NCBI GenBank assembly: GCA_030015575.1
Contig: JASDDO010000006.1
Location: 205,039,632 to 205,103,631 of the forward strand
Origin: Agapanthus africanus
Lineage: Eukaryota; Streptophyta; Magnoliopsida; Asparagales; Amaryllidaceae
Direction: 5' to 3'
Length of the DNA stretch: 64,000 nt
Position 1 is the stretch's first letter. Each line of letters opens with the position of its first letter. The notes below the pieces were generated by a model. It saw only the letters and a list, made by a program, of their open reading frames with translations. It was not told the DNA's origin and did no database searches. Below, one piece after another: positions 47,581 to 60,193 of the stretch. The position numbers were made by a program, and so were the translations under genes.

Positions 47581-50500
47581 GCTAGGTTTTACCTTTCGGA
47601 GTGTAGGATGACCTTGGTATGATGGAGTAGGTACCTTAAGCAGAGCAACGTAGCGTGTGTATGTCCGCGGCATACTCACGATGCGGTACTCCGCCTAAAG
47701 TGACCTAAGTACAAATTGCTTTAAATTCCTTCCTTGATGCTTTATCCTTGTGATTCGATTTCCATATTCATATCGAAATCCTTTTTCCAATTATAGCCTT
47801 TGCCGCCGATGACTATGGGGACTCAGAGTGATGCAGCGAGGGCCGAGGTCAGGTTGGACTCGGGTAGGACGAGGACTGACCAGGATGGCATGCTCGTTGC
47901 ACATGAGCACACAGATCTGCCTTCGACAGATAGTATCGCTAGGCTTGTGGCAGAGATGCAGGACATGCGCCAGACGATGAGTTTATTGGTTGAGGCCATT
48001 CAAGTGCAGCTACATGAGGTTGTCACCCCTGTTACCCAGTTGTTCCTTGCGATCAGCACACAACATTCCGTCACCTACACAGCACCAGTGGATGCAGCCC
48101 CAGTTTACGAGGCATGCCTTCCAGAGACTTTGGGAGTTCCAGGACAGTGGAGGACTCGTACCGGTGTACCAGCTCCGAGACAGAGGCTTAGTCGTCGAGA
48201 CAGATTTCTTGACCGTCGCGGGAGTAGCAGAGGCTTAGGATGAGGATAGTCGTTTAGCTCTCATCCCCAGGAGGGTCAGCAGTCGTCTCGTGGATGTTTC
48301 TGGTGTGGGAGCCTTCCTAACCTCATCAGGAATTGTTCCTTAGCACCGCGACAGGTTCGTACTCGGAGAGGTCATAGTTACGAAGGGTTCTCTCAGTGGG
48401 GACAGGTTAGCCGAGGAGGATATCAGTCCGTTGCGGGTAGAGGGCAGACATGAGAGTTTGCTTCTACTCATCGGGACGAGAGGGCGTCCAATGCAGAGTT
48501 TTCAGGTATTCTAAATTCGTATGTTCTTTGATGTACTTGTTTTTTTTACACATTTTGTGCCGTGTTTGGCCGAGAGTCGTGTTAGCTTGATCAGCCGTTT
48601 GTTGTGTTAATTTCTGTCAGCGATTCTTTTGTTGCGCGACAAGTATTTCAGTCATGTGCTAATCGGATAGGAGATAATGTTTCGTCCGTCGTTGTGATCC
48701 TTCTAGAGATGTTGGATTGGACGTTCTCCTGGGCACGGACTGGTTTGCTACGTGCTAGGCGTCTTTGGACTGTCATGAGGAAACAGTCAGGTTTTGCTTT
48801 CCCGGAGAGTCAGTTCTTGTTATGCATGGGAGGATAGTAGTGCCGCCTCTCATAGCTTGAATTCAGCCTTCTTCGCTAGTCGTCTTTTGAGGAGAGGATG
48901 TCGAGGATCTTGGCGTTCATTCGTGATACCGGACCCATAGTGTGTTGGTTGGACCGGGTTCCTTTCGTGCGATAGTTTTCCCGACGTTGTTCCAAATGAG
49001 CCGGCGAAGCTTAGGGAGCTTAAGGATCAGCTGCAGAGTTGTTTGTTGGGGGCCTTGTTGCATCAGAGTGTTTCGCATTGGGGAGCTCCTATTTTTGTTC
49101 GTCAAGGAGAATGACGGAAGTTTGAGGTTGTGTATTGATGGATCGTCAATTGAACCGTCTTACGGTGCGGATATGTATCCTTTACCTCGCATTGACAATT
49201 TCATCGATCAGCTCCAGAGTGTGAGACATTTTTTAAGTTTGTTTGGGATCAGATCATCATTGTTGCGGGTTCAGAGTGATGACATTCCGAAGACTACCTT
49301 GTGCGTGCTACGGGCTTTGTGTGTTTTGGTGGTGTCATTGAACCCACCAATGCCCTAGCAGCATTCGTAGATATGATGAACTAGATTTCTTCAGACCGTT
49401 CCTTGACCAGTTATTGTTGTGTTATTGACGACATTCTGGTCTATTCGATGTGTCGTGAGGGACAGGAGAAGCACTTGAGGATTTTTTTTGCAGACATTGG
49501 GAGAGCCCCAGCGGTTTGCTAGATTCTCGGAGTGTTCCTTTAGGCTTGATTGTGTTGACTCCTAAGTCTTGTAGTTGCGGGAGACGGTTTTGTATGGTTC
49601 CGAGGAAGATCGAGGCCGTACAGCTTTGGCCCAGACTTGTGAACGGGATGGAGGTCCACAGATTTATTGGCTTAGCAGGTTTTATCCGCCGTTTCATGCA
49701 GTATTACTAGGGCAGTGCTGCACTGATGACTGAATTGACCGGAAAGGAGGTTTCTTTTCTTTGGACTAAGGCATGTGTGCGGAGTTTTCGGCAGTTGGAG
49801 ATTCGGTTGACAACTGCACCAGTTCTTTCTTTGATTTCTGGGTCGGGCGACTTTGTTGTTTAACTGTGATGTTTCGCGAGTGGATCTCGATTTTGCGCTG
49901 ATGTAGCACTATAGAGTTATCGCTTATGCTTCCCGATAGTTGGAGTACGAGCAGGATATCCCACTCATGATCTGGAGATGGCCGCTGTGGTCGTGCGTTG
50001 AAGATCTAAGGACACTACTTGTTCGGAGAGTCGTGTCAGATTTTCACGGACCACCAGAGCTTAATGTATATCTTCCTCCAGCGGGTTTGATTATTGAAAC
50101 CGTCTTCTGCAGATTCACAGTTCTTTTGCGATCGTTGAGTACAGCTTGAGTTCGCCTCTACACTGGGGACAGCTTGCTCATGTCCGCTCCCGTCCACTTT
50201 TCCTTAATCGTTTTGGAGAGTTGCAACCTTTAACCGTTCCGGAGTGGGGATGGGAGCAGATCTCCAAGACTTTTGTTGTGGTGTCTACCCCGGTCTAGAC
50301 AGGGTGTGACTCCATTTGTGTGTTTGTTGCTCAGTTTTCTCAGTTGTTATTTGTTAAGTTGTGCGTTTGCACGGAGTTCCTTCATGCATTGTATCCAATA
50401 ACGTCATCCTATTCGCTTGCCGTCTTGGGCAGAAGTTTCAGGAAGCCTTGGGTACTGACTGAGCTTTAGCTCCTATTTTCCATCCGCATGACGAGGGTTT

Positions 50501-51272
50501 GTGAGAGCGAGCTATACAGACTATGGAGGATATGCTTGTGCGTACGTACTAAGTGTTTATGGGCAGTTGGGATCGTCACTTTCCATTGTTAGGGTTCTCC
50601 TTCGATAGTTGTTATCAGGAGGCACTCCAATTGGCAACCTTTAAGTTTAGTTGTTAAGTCGTGTCAATCGCCATTCTGTTTTTCTGACTCTGAGTAAGTA
50701 GGATTTTTGGACAACAGCTAGTCTAGAGATTTCGGATATGATCCAGTTGGTTCAGGTCAGGATGAGAGTAGCCCAGTGCAGACAGAGGTCTTATGCCGAC
50801 CGTAGTGGTCGCAGACTTGAGTTCGCAGTGGGAGATCATGTATTCCTACGGGATTTTCCGATGAATGACGTGTTGAGTTTTGGGATGTATCCCAGGATTG
50901 TAGGTCTTTTTGAGATCCTTGAAGCGAGTTGGTTCCGTTGCCTATAATTTGGCACTTCCGGCCAGATTTTTGAGTATTCACCCGTATTCCTTGTGTCGAT
51001 ACTTCGCAATTACCTTCATGACCTTTTTCACATGATTCCGCATCAGATCAATTAGCTTGGACGGAATCTTTCGTTCACCAACAGCCGATAGTTATAGTGG
51101 ATCGGCAGGTGGAGGAACTTCGGTCAAGGGTCTTGCCGTCTGTGAGGGTTCTTTGGCGTAGCTGTATAGTGAGGTGATCACATGGCAAGCTACGAGCGAG
51201 ATTTGGGAGTTTTGTACTCATCTTCTTGAAGGCATGCGTAGTTGAATTTTAATTCGGGGACCGAATTTCTTT

Positions 51273-51285
51273 AAGGGGGGAAGGT
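51273..51285 (+). other. Polypurine tract of element E
   Basis: AAGGGGGGAAGGT directly before TGTAACTTTTTAG. Confidence 0.85.
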
Positions 51286-54200
51286 TGTAACTTTTTAGAA
51301 ATCGTTTTGCGAATTTTTCCGTTTTAGGGCAAAATAGTCGGTATTTTCCGTTTTAACCCGATTTCGATCAAACTTCCGTAGGAACTTGCTAGCACCTTTT
51401 TTAGCTAAAATAAAGCTAGTGCACGAACTTTGGGGGTATATGGGAGGTTTTGGTTCAGATAGAATTTTTCCCTAATAAAATATTATTTTAATTCTTTATT
51501 TGTGCACTTTATTAGTGGTAATTACTTCTTTTTGTAAGTTAATTACTCCTAATGTAGTTTTATGCTAAGTTAATCACTAGATTTATATTTAGAACCTTCT
51601 CTCCAAATATCTAGATATTTGTGGTAATTAAATGTTTTTTTGAAAAGGAAAAGAAAAGAAAAGAAAAGGTGTCATTTTTGCATTAAATGTGCATTAAATG
51701 ACTTTTTTTGCTAGAAACTTCTCCACAATTTCCACAATTACCTTCTCCCTTTGTTTTGGCCGCCCCCTCCTTTATTCCTTGCTGCCCTCATTTTTCCAAC
51801 TCCATTTTCATCTCATTTTGCTTGAAAAATTCATGAAAAATCTAAATTAATTCATACAAATTCAAATATAATCCAAAACTTCATTCTTCTTCACAAATCA
51901 TGCTTAGAACTTCATTCTAGTATGGATTTTGGAGGCAAATGTGTGGATTGTTCTTGTTTCAAGTTGTGTTCTTGGGAGGTATAAAACCTTAACCCTAATA
52001 ACTTTTTGTTGCTTAATACCTTTAATTAGATGTTTAATTTAAGCTTTTAAATTAATATTTAGAAATTCAAGAAATTATTTTGATAATCAAATTAGGGTTT
52101 TGATTAGTGAAATGGTTAATTAATACGTTAAGCTTGATGAAAATTAAACCAAGTTTCTAATTTGTTAAATGATATTTTCCTAATCGGGTAATTAAGCTAA
52201 TTAGCAAACTAAACTTTTGCTAATCCTAATTAGTGAAATCTAAAATTTTAGTAAAGCTTTAAATGGTTTAAACTTGCTATTTTAAAATGTTTGTAAATTC
52301 TAGTTTTTATAAAACTTGTAGTTTGGTACTAAAATGATATATGCTGCTTACTTGATTTCGGTAAATTTTAGGCGTGGTTTCTTTTGACGTTGCGACGTTA
52401 ATTATATTGATTCCACGCTATATATTGTGTTTTGAATGTGCGATCGGTACGATCAGGGTCTAGGCTTGGTAGTTGTGTCACTTTGCGTTCCGAGTTAGGG
52501 TCGTGTCGATGTCGTTCGTGTCTTTTTGTAGCTTTTGCTCTTGAGTTCGTTTCATAATGTCGCAACTCGCGTTAGCCACTGAAAACGAACACTTGGGAGT
52601 ATGTTTGGAGTTGGTGTGTCGGTTAAACGTAGTTGTACGTATTTTGGTCGATTGCTTATATACATTTGCTTCATTGTTATATGTGTTCAGGATCGCAGGC
52701 GGTGACTTTGGGAGCTGCGAACAGGGGAAAGCGAGTAGTAGGATTTACTTAGCCAGGAGTGTTGGTGAGTAGATTTAAGATCTACAGGGGAATCTCCCGC
52801 ATGCCGTTATGCGTCTGGGCTAGAAATGACTTGACATGTCGCATATTCTATTTCATATTTAGAGTTGCGCTTTCACCTTATTGCTTAGTTATTGTTGTGT
52901 TTGGACTAGTACCCTTAGGACACTGCACATATTATTGACGGCTCATGTTGCACGAGTACTAATTGTATGCCACACACACCGTCAATAATTGCCATGTTAT
53001 GCACCACACACATACCTATATATTATTGTTTGGTTAGGGACATTGAGACACTGATTCATATTTCTTTATGCACATGATATATAGCATACCTGTATACCTA
53101 CATGCTTACACTTACGCCTTGACATACTTAAATGCTAGATACCAGATACCTATATCTTGATATACCTTTATGTTTTTACATACATCTGGTTATAGCTACA
53201 TGTTACCTTTACTTGATGTTATTTAGAGTTGAGAAATTAGGAACCGCAGGATATTTATATTAACTTGTTGAAGTTAATTAGAGGCTTTTTCTTTATATAC
53301 TTACATTACAGTTTTATGTTGCTTATATTTTATTTATGAATTTTCGCATTGAGCTATAGATTTTTCATGATGCTTTCTGGATTTGGGGACCGTGGTAGTT
53401 CATGAAATTCTGCATTATTTGAAAAACCCGGTTTCCCTTGATATGATATTTCAGCATCCACCATAAGATTTATCGGTTCTGATATATATACTCCATACGA
53501 AGAGCGTCGTCGGCCGTATGAGGGTACATGGTGGGGCCCGGAGGTACCCGGGGCAAGAGTCGATATAACATGCCCATGAGCCTGGCAGGGGAACCATACT
53601 ATCCGGTGACATTACCAATGACTCGGCAATTATCATGGGGATACCAAAGGGAGTCATGTACGTATGGATACGTGGAAAGACGAGGGTCAGAGCTAGGCAC
53701 CCGGGCTTTTCGGTATAGCGTATGATACGTACCTATCAGGGTGCTAGTCTTGGTGACAGCTCCTGAGAGATCAACATTTCTGTGTCGATGCTTGACATAT
53801 TGTTTTCATGATATTTTACTCCTAAGTATATTTAACAGTGGAATGGGACGCTGTAATATATGCATATATATATATATATATTAGTGGAATCGGACGCTAA
53901 TATATATGTATACATATAAATTCATATACTTCATCATAATTTTTCATGCAAATTATACTTAGGATATTAGAGATTTACTAGTTATTGGATTTGGGATATA
54001 GGTGATTCATTAGATATTGGATACAGTATATTTATGAAATTGTTGATTTTGTACATTTAGGATATATGAGATTTATTCGATATTGTACATTCAGGATTTG
54101 TAAGACTTATATGATATGAGTGCCAATTTAGGGACGGATTTGTGGAAATTGGGATTGGATTGTCTTGATGGATTTTGATCCTACCACTATGTCAGGATTC

Positions 54201-55288
54201 CGTGGAAATGACATGTTTCACCCTATACTCCACATTTATTGTTTATGCACTGTTTCATATATTAGTAGTACCTGTTAGCGTACCTTTCATGACTGTTGCA
54301 TTTACATACTTCATTTTATATGCATTGTTTCATGTGTTAGTCGTACCTGCTAGAGTACCTTTCATGACTGTTGCATTTACATACTTCATTTTATATGCAT
54401 TGTTTCATGTGTTTGTTGTACCTGCTAGAGTACATTTCATGACTGTTGCATATAAACATCTTCATATCATTATTGCATGATTATTGCATACAGATTATCA
54501 TATTATTATTGCTTCATGTATTAGTTGTACCTGTTAGTATACCTTTCATGATTACTGCATTCATATGACCATTTATTGCCATTAATTGCATATTTTAGAT
54601 TCGCGCTGTACGTGCATACTTGCGATTACCTGCATATGTTAATTACTATTCACGAGTTGGCAACTCACCCCCGTTGTGCCACAGTTTGTTTTGCAGGTTG
54701 TTCCTCAGAGTAGTCGAGGCAGGCTATTCATCTATCACGTCATCTTTTGCTGCGGATACCGCTTCGGCCCACAATGTGCAGTTTTGCTTTAGGTGGGTTT
54801 TGTAGTTATCCGTTCACCTTTATTGCATATTCTTTGTATCCTGTACTCTCCATCTACCATTATATTGTATGACTCGGAGACTTGATGTGAGGACGATATT
54901 GTATATTTTGGTGACTTGGATGTCTTTTATGCAGTTTTTACTTATATCGTCTTTTATTTCTTCGCTACGGCGTCGTATATCTATTGTGGTGGTTGTTTTC
55001 CGCCTTTTGGCGTAGATTTGCTCCCGTTGGGGATGCTTTACTTTATATTTATGTTGTACCCATTTTTGGGGTTGGTTTTTACAAAGAAGGTGCTGCCTAA
55101 ATTTTCAAGAATGTAAATTGAACTTGAAGAATTTATACTTAAGATTTTCAAAAGTTTAAACAATGTTTCATATCTTTTCTTGTCTTTTAATGGTTTAGAT
55201 ATCTGGGTTTTGGATTTCTTTTACTGCGTTACGCCTATAGACGTTGCGTAGTATTAGGGCCGTCACGTGCCAATTTCGGGTCGTGACA
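51286..55288 (+). mobile_element. E 3' LTR
   Basis: Near-identical in layout to the 5' LTR. It has a donor-like GTGAGTAG at 52765-52772, a hairpin at 52931-52989, 76-bp repeats near 54240-54560 and an acceptor-like TTTGCAG at 54690-54696. GTTAG follows. Confidence 0.93.
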
Positions 55289-55293
55289 GTTAG

Positions 55294-56354
55294 ACACTCA
55301 GGTTCCATGATTTTGATGTGTCGTTTAGGGACACACATATATACATACAAATACACACACACACATACATAGTCATATGTTTTCATGATGTTTTCGGGTG
55401 TCGATATTGGAAACTCAGGTTTCATGAGACTTACAGGTTATGAAGGCTGATCTGAGGATGCAGTGCCTCTGGTATTAGGATTTGGAGTGTTATTGATGGA
55501 CACTAGTTTCTCCACGATGAGGATTCCGTGTTGATGATATGTTTTATCCCATACAGGGCATTTATTGATATGCATTACTTCATGTTTTAGTAGTACCTGA
55601 TAGAGTACTTTTTCATGACTGTTGCATAAACATATTGCCATTTATTGCTATCAGCTTGCATGTGATAGATTATCGCAGTACGTGCATACCTGCGATTACC
55701 TTCATATTTTATTTTCTATTCATGAGTTGGAAACTCACACCCGTTGTGCCACAGTGTTTTGCAGGTAGCCCCTCAGAGTGGTAGCGGCAGGGCTTCTTCT
55801 TATCGAATCATCTTTTGCAGCGGATACCGCTACGGCTGACTGTGAGCAGTTTTGCTATAGGTGGGTTTTGCGGTTATCCGTTGATGCACATTTGTATATT
55901 CGTTTTATCTAGTACTCTCCATCTACTACTCCATGTATTGACTTAGAGACGAGTTGTGAGGACGATATTGTATATTATTTTGTGACTTGGGATGTCCTTT
56001 ATGCTGTTGTCACTTTATATCGTATTTTTCTTCGCTATGTCGTCGTATATATTTTGTGGTGGTGTTTCCGCCTTTGGGCGTGGATTTGCTCCCGTTGGGG
56101 ATGCTTTACTTATATTTTATGTTGTACACATTTCGGGGCTTGTTTTACAAAGGAGGTGCTGCCAAATTTTAAAGAAAGTAAATTTAGAGTTTAAAGAATT
56201 TTTGATAGAGATTCCAAAAGTTTTTAACAATGTTCTTATCACTTATTACTTTTGATGGTTTAGATTGCTGGGTTTTCGGCTTACTTAAATTGCATTACGC
56301 CTATAGACGTTACGTCGTTTATGGGCCGTCACGTGCCAATTTAGGGTCGTGATA
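55294..56354 (+). mobile_element. C 3' LTR, piece 4 (end)
   Basis: It matches the end of the C 5' LTR (about 14470-15516), including the CAGCGGATACCGCT block. It ends GGGTCGTGATA, the terminal CA reading TA. TATAC follows as the diverged target duplication. Confidence 0.92.
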
Positions 56355-56359
56355 TATAC

Positions 56360-57021
56360 TGATATGCTCATATTACTACTTTATGTTGCATACATCGTAC
56401 CATGTAGTTATATGCTTGCATGATATACCGATATGCTCATATTATTACTCTATATTTCATACGTCATACTTTATGGTTGTATGCATTGAGATGAAGTTTT
56501 CATGAGATTTCTGGATTTGAGAACCGTGGTTATATTTCGAAGGAAATGATGTATTGTTTTAAAAACCCGGTTTCTCATAATATGATATTTCGATGCTCCC
56601 ACCATGAGTTTTCTCGGTTTTGAGATTGGTTTTCGAGACCCGATTCGAGGAGATGAATGATCCGTTTGTGGGTACATGGTGGACCCGGTATGGTACCCCT
56701 GGGGCAAGAAATGATTGTCATGGAGTAGCCGATGAGCCTGGCAGAGGGAACACTACCTACCGGTGATTGTATAGAACTCGACGGATATCTGGAGGATACC
56801 GACCGGAGTCGTGAGATGGATATGAGGGCCGATCTGAGTATGCGGCACCTGAGATGGGATACGTATATGAGGGCCGATCTGAGGATGCGGTGCCTGAGGT
56901 ATGAGGATTTACGTGTCGATGCTGGACACGAGTTTTCATGATGTTTCGAGTGTCGGTGTTAGACACTCAGGTTCCATGATTTTGATGTGTCGTTGATAGA
57001 CATAGGTGGTTGATATCCTCA

Positions 57022-57057
<36 letters not shown>

Positions 57058-57997
57058 CTATGTTCTCATGATGTTTCGAGTGTCGATGTTGGACATTCAT
57101 GTTCCATCATATTGAGTTGTGTCATTGATAGACCCGTGGATGATATCCACATATTACAGGCATATCATGCGGGATGTTTATTTATATATGCTATGGCATA
57201 GACTTGATTGTTGACATATATGCATTTGTGGTCACACTAGATATCATAGTATTACCTTCAGGATGTAGTGATATCACAGTATTACTTTCGGGATATAGTG
57301 ACCTAGGAAATCATTATTTTATTCGATTTCTACTTGTTGATGTTTTCTACTCACGAGTTGGCAACTCATCCCGTTGTGCCACAGTTCTTGCAGGTTTGAC
57401 CGTTTGGGATCAGTTGCGGTATTGCTGGCACACAGCTTCATCCAGGGTGTTTGCTTTTGTAGGCAGGACACATGTTGGATCATGGCCACTCTCGTATTGT
57501 TATATTCCGTTGTATCTAGATAAACTCCATCACATCATATCACATCATATCACATCAGATCAGATCAGAAACTAGTATTGTATATTGGTAGACCTAGTCA
57601 GACTTGTTTGCGAGACTTAGAGTGATAGGTTTTTATGATCGCTTTTCTTCAGTTGATGTCTTTCTTCTTATTTTTTCTTTCTGGGTTGATCTTCGTCGTT
57701 GGGCTTCGTATATGTATTACTTGCATGGTTGTGTTTCCGCCAGTTGGCGAAGAGCTAGCTCCCGCTTGGGGATACCTATATATTGTTGTATATTAGGTTT
57801 TTGGATCAAAATATACAAGGGAGGTGCTGTCCGAATTTTGAAAAGACAAAATATGATTCATCATACCTTATTTCAAAACCGCACTCTAATAAAAAAAGGT
57901 TTAGATTTTCTGGGCTTCGACTTACTTAATTTACGTTACGCCTGTAGACGTAGCGTGATTTATGTGCCGGTCACGTGCTAAATTACGGGTCGTGACA
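56360..57997 (+). mobile_element. Gypsy F 5' LTR, second part
   Basis: It resumes the F LTR after C, within the TGATATGCTCATATTAC minisatellite. It holds a (CATA)n tract (57019-57058), a short CACATCATAT repeat (57530-57567), the GAGTTGGCAACTC palindrome and an acceptor-like TTCTTGCAG (57385-57393). It ends CGGGTCGTGACA before a primer site. Confidence 0.85.
57019..57058. repeat. (CATA)n microsatellite
   Basis: About seven CATA units followed by TA units in the F LTR. Confidence 0.95.
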
Positions 57998-58001
57998 AAG
58001 T

Positions 58002-58013
58002 TGGTATCAGAGC
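58002..58013 (+). other. Primer binding site, initiator tRNA-Met (element F)
   Basis: TGGTATCAGAGC, 4 bases after the F LTR end. Confidence 0.92.
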
Positions 58014-59798
58014 GTTAGGTTTAACTTTAGTTGAGTCTGAGTTTGACTATGCAGAGTCTAGGGCGTATATATTCCGGAACCTATGCTTGACCTTACGGAA
58101 GTTAGACTTGACGAGGGGGTATTAGACCCGAACTTTCGTTTCATAGGTTGACCTTGATTGATGGAGTAGGTAGCTTGAGTAGAGTGACGTACCGTACGTA
58201 TGTTCCACGACATATTTAAGATACGATACTCCACTTAAGAAACCTTAGGATGTTCATATCTTGAGATCTGTGATACTATTCGTTCCTTTGATCATATATA
58301 CATTTGGGATATGATGACTTCTTTCTTTCATGTGATTTATCTTCATCGATACCTGCTTGAGGTTCCTGTCACCATGGTTTGAGCGCAGATTGAGCTGCTG
58401 CTAGTGTTTCGGTCAAGGCGAGCTCGTCATGGACGAGAACTGACCATTGTTTTTTTTTCTGGTGACATATGGACGTGTAGGTATAGTGTTGTATTGTGAT
58501 CTCTCGTTTGAGGCGAGTGTTCGGTTTTGCACCGGATGATCTGGCCATTGATAGAGGCTACCGGATTGAGAGGACCGTTGATGTACAGCATACCTCAGAG
58601 ATCGTGATGTTGTCTACTGTGCAGACAGATGACCCAGCTGTTGCTGAGATTGATGGGATGTCATTTTCAGAGTCTATGAGCTGAAACCGCTGGAGCTTTC
58701 AGGCAGAGATGTCATAGGAGATAGCTAGTCTTTCTTGAGTGGAGCGACGAATACGATTCGCCAGATTTGATGTGCCGATGCAGGCTCAGTTGAGTTGAAG
58801 TATTCCAGTTTAGGAACTTGGATCTACAGTAGATCGATTAAGAGAGGACGTGGATTGTAGGATGCACCAATGTGAGATCGGTAAGTTGACCAGTTTCAGA
58901 TCGAAGGACCTCACCCAGATGCGTTGTGAGTTGATCGAGAACGGATGAATAAAGTGTATTCCTCCGATAATTTGGACGAGTTTCCGAGGAAGTGTTCGGC
59001 TAGATATCTTCTACAGAGTGATGAAGATACCGAGTTCATGATTTCGAGTCCATGTGTGAGAGACTCCAGATTGACCGTAGCCGAGAATGAATTGCAATAT
59101 GCAGACAGCAAGAGATGACGTCGAAATGGACGATAATAAAGAGTAGTATAACACGAGGTACATGCGAGATGTTAACGAGCAGTTTTTACCCTCCATTGAT
59201 GCCAGAGGATTGATATGTGTGCTGAGGCGTTAGATACAGCCAAATTTCAGAGGAAAGCCGTGCTGAGGACGCAGCTGTCCCGTTATGAGAAAAGAGTTGA
59301 GCAAGAGTGCCAACCTTCGTATAGTTCGGCATAGGTGAAATCGGAAGAAGCCATGAGCAAATTCTTTCCAGTACATCACAGCAATAGAGACTTGCACAAG
59401 GATCAGTTATAGCGTGCGTATTCAGAGGGCCGGATGCCGCCGTCAGTAATGTGCGTTTGTGAGTGGTCATGTTGATTGGTCAAACGGTGATCAAAGGAGT
59501 TCCAGAGCGGGATTGTTCCGTTAGTATACCAGACTAGGCCGACGAGCAGAAAGATTGCGAGATTGATAGTTCAGAGAGAAACAAGGAACCCAGTGACCGA
59601 AGATGCCAGACCGTGAGCAGGAGACAAGTAGATGATCTTGCTCTACCGAGTTTGGGCGCACCGACATATTTTTTTTCGACATTGTTGGAGGTGTACCTCA
59701 ATGTCAGTTATTGCGATTTGTGTTTTGTGATCCGAGTATCACACTTTTATCATTTGGATTGGAGTTTTGATGATTGGGTTTCATGGTTTATGTGTTGG

Positions 59799-60193
59799 TG
59801 CACCTTGGTTGCACCTATTGGAGATTTATATTGTGCACAATTATTGCACTTGACTTGTGTTTTATACACCGCTACATTGAGATTATGATTTGTGCATATC
59901 TATTGCACTTGAAGTTGATTTTGTGCCTTGTTGCACGTACTTATGATTTTGGTGGATTTCGGGATTGTTGATTTGATTTTTGTGTGTGAGGTACGCACTC
60001 GATTAGATTTTTGCACTCAGTATAGCTTATATGTGCTTGCAGTGCATTGATATAGTTTTGTGCACGTAGTTGCACACGTTTATTATCTTATACACCTTGG
60101 CATGCTCGGTGTTGTTTTGTGATCATTAAGATGTTGATGAGTTTTCGTGCATTGTTGTGCCAGCTTGATATTTTCGTGCATTGGTTGCACCGG
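59799..60193. repeat. Degenerate array of GTGCA...TTGCAC motifs
   Basis: GTGCAC or close variants face TTGCAC about 5 bases later at 59799, 59833, 59892, 59923, 60059, 60147 and 60177. Spacings are often near 30 or 60. Between the motifs the sequence is T-rich and not repeated. Confidence 0.65.

Larger units (their letters stand above)
47566..51285 (+). pseudogene. E interior: gag-pol remnant
   Basis: A 3.7 kb interior, shorter than in C and D. Gag starts near 47809 (MTMGTQSDAARAEVR), with a basic stretch near 48180 (PRQRLSRRDRF). Reverse transcriptase parts follow ([15 protein letters not shown] near 49100-49145, and an IDDILVYS-like block near 49425-49450). The integrase C-terminal AVGDHVFLR block lies near 50830-50860, and a VEELRSRVLPS-like tail precedes the polypurine tract. 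Many breaks are present. Confidence 0.85.
43554..55288 (+). mobile_element. Ty3/gypsy element E (Tekay/Del-like)
   Basis: Target duplication GTTAG at 43549-43553 and 55289-55293. LTRs are 43554-47565 (4012 bp) and 51286-55288 (4003 bp). The interior is 47566-51285. It has complete ends and no large guest insertion. The interior is shorter than in C and D and has many breaks. About 17 differences over the first ~285 aligned LTR bases suggest it is younger than C. The first ~1.2 kb of its LTR is unrelated to C and D, while the rest is homologous. Confidence 0.93.
11964..56354 (+). mobile_element. Ty3/gypsy element C (Tekay/Del-like), with nested insertions
   Basis: An element with 5' LTR 11964-15516, interior 15517-19772 and a 3' LTR broken into four pieces by L, D and E. 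Flanking 5-mers are tatgc (11959-11963) and tatac (56355-56359), a target duplication with one mismatch. Without its guests the element is about 11.4 kb. LTR length, the initiator-Met primer site, the gag-pol order and a C-terminal region resembling the Tekay/Del chromovirus family (VDWQVEKLR-like) support the class. It is structurally whole at both ends, but the coding region is broken many times. About 16 differences over the first ~186 aligned LTR bases suggest an age of a few million years. Confidence 0.9.
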
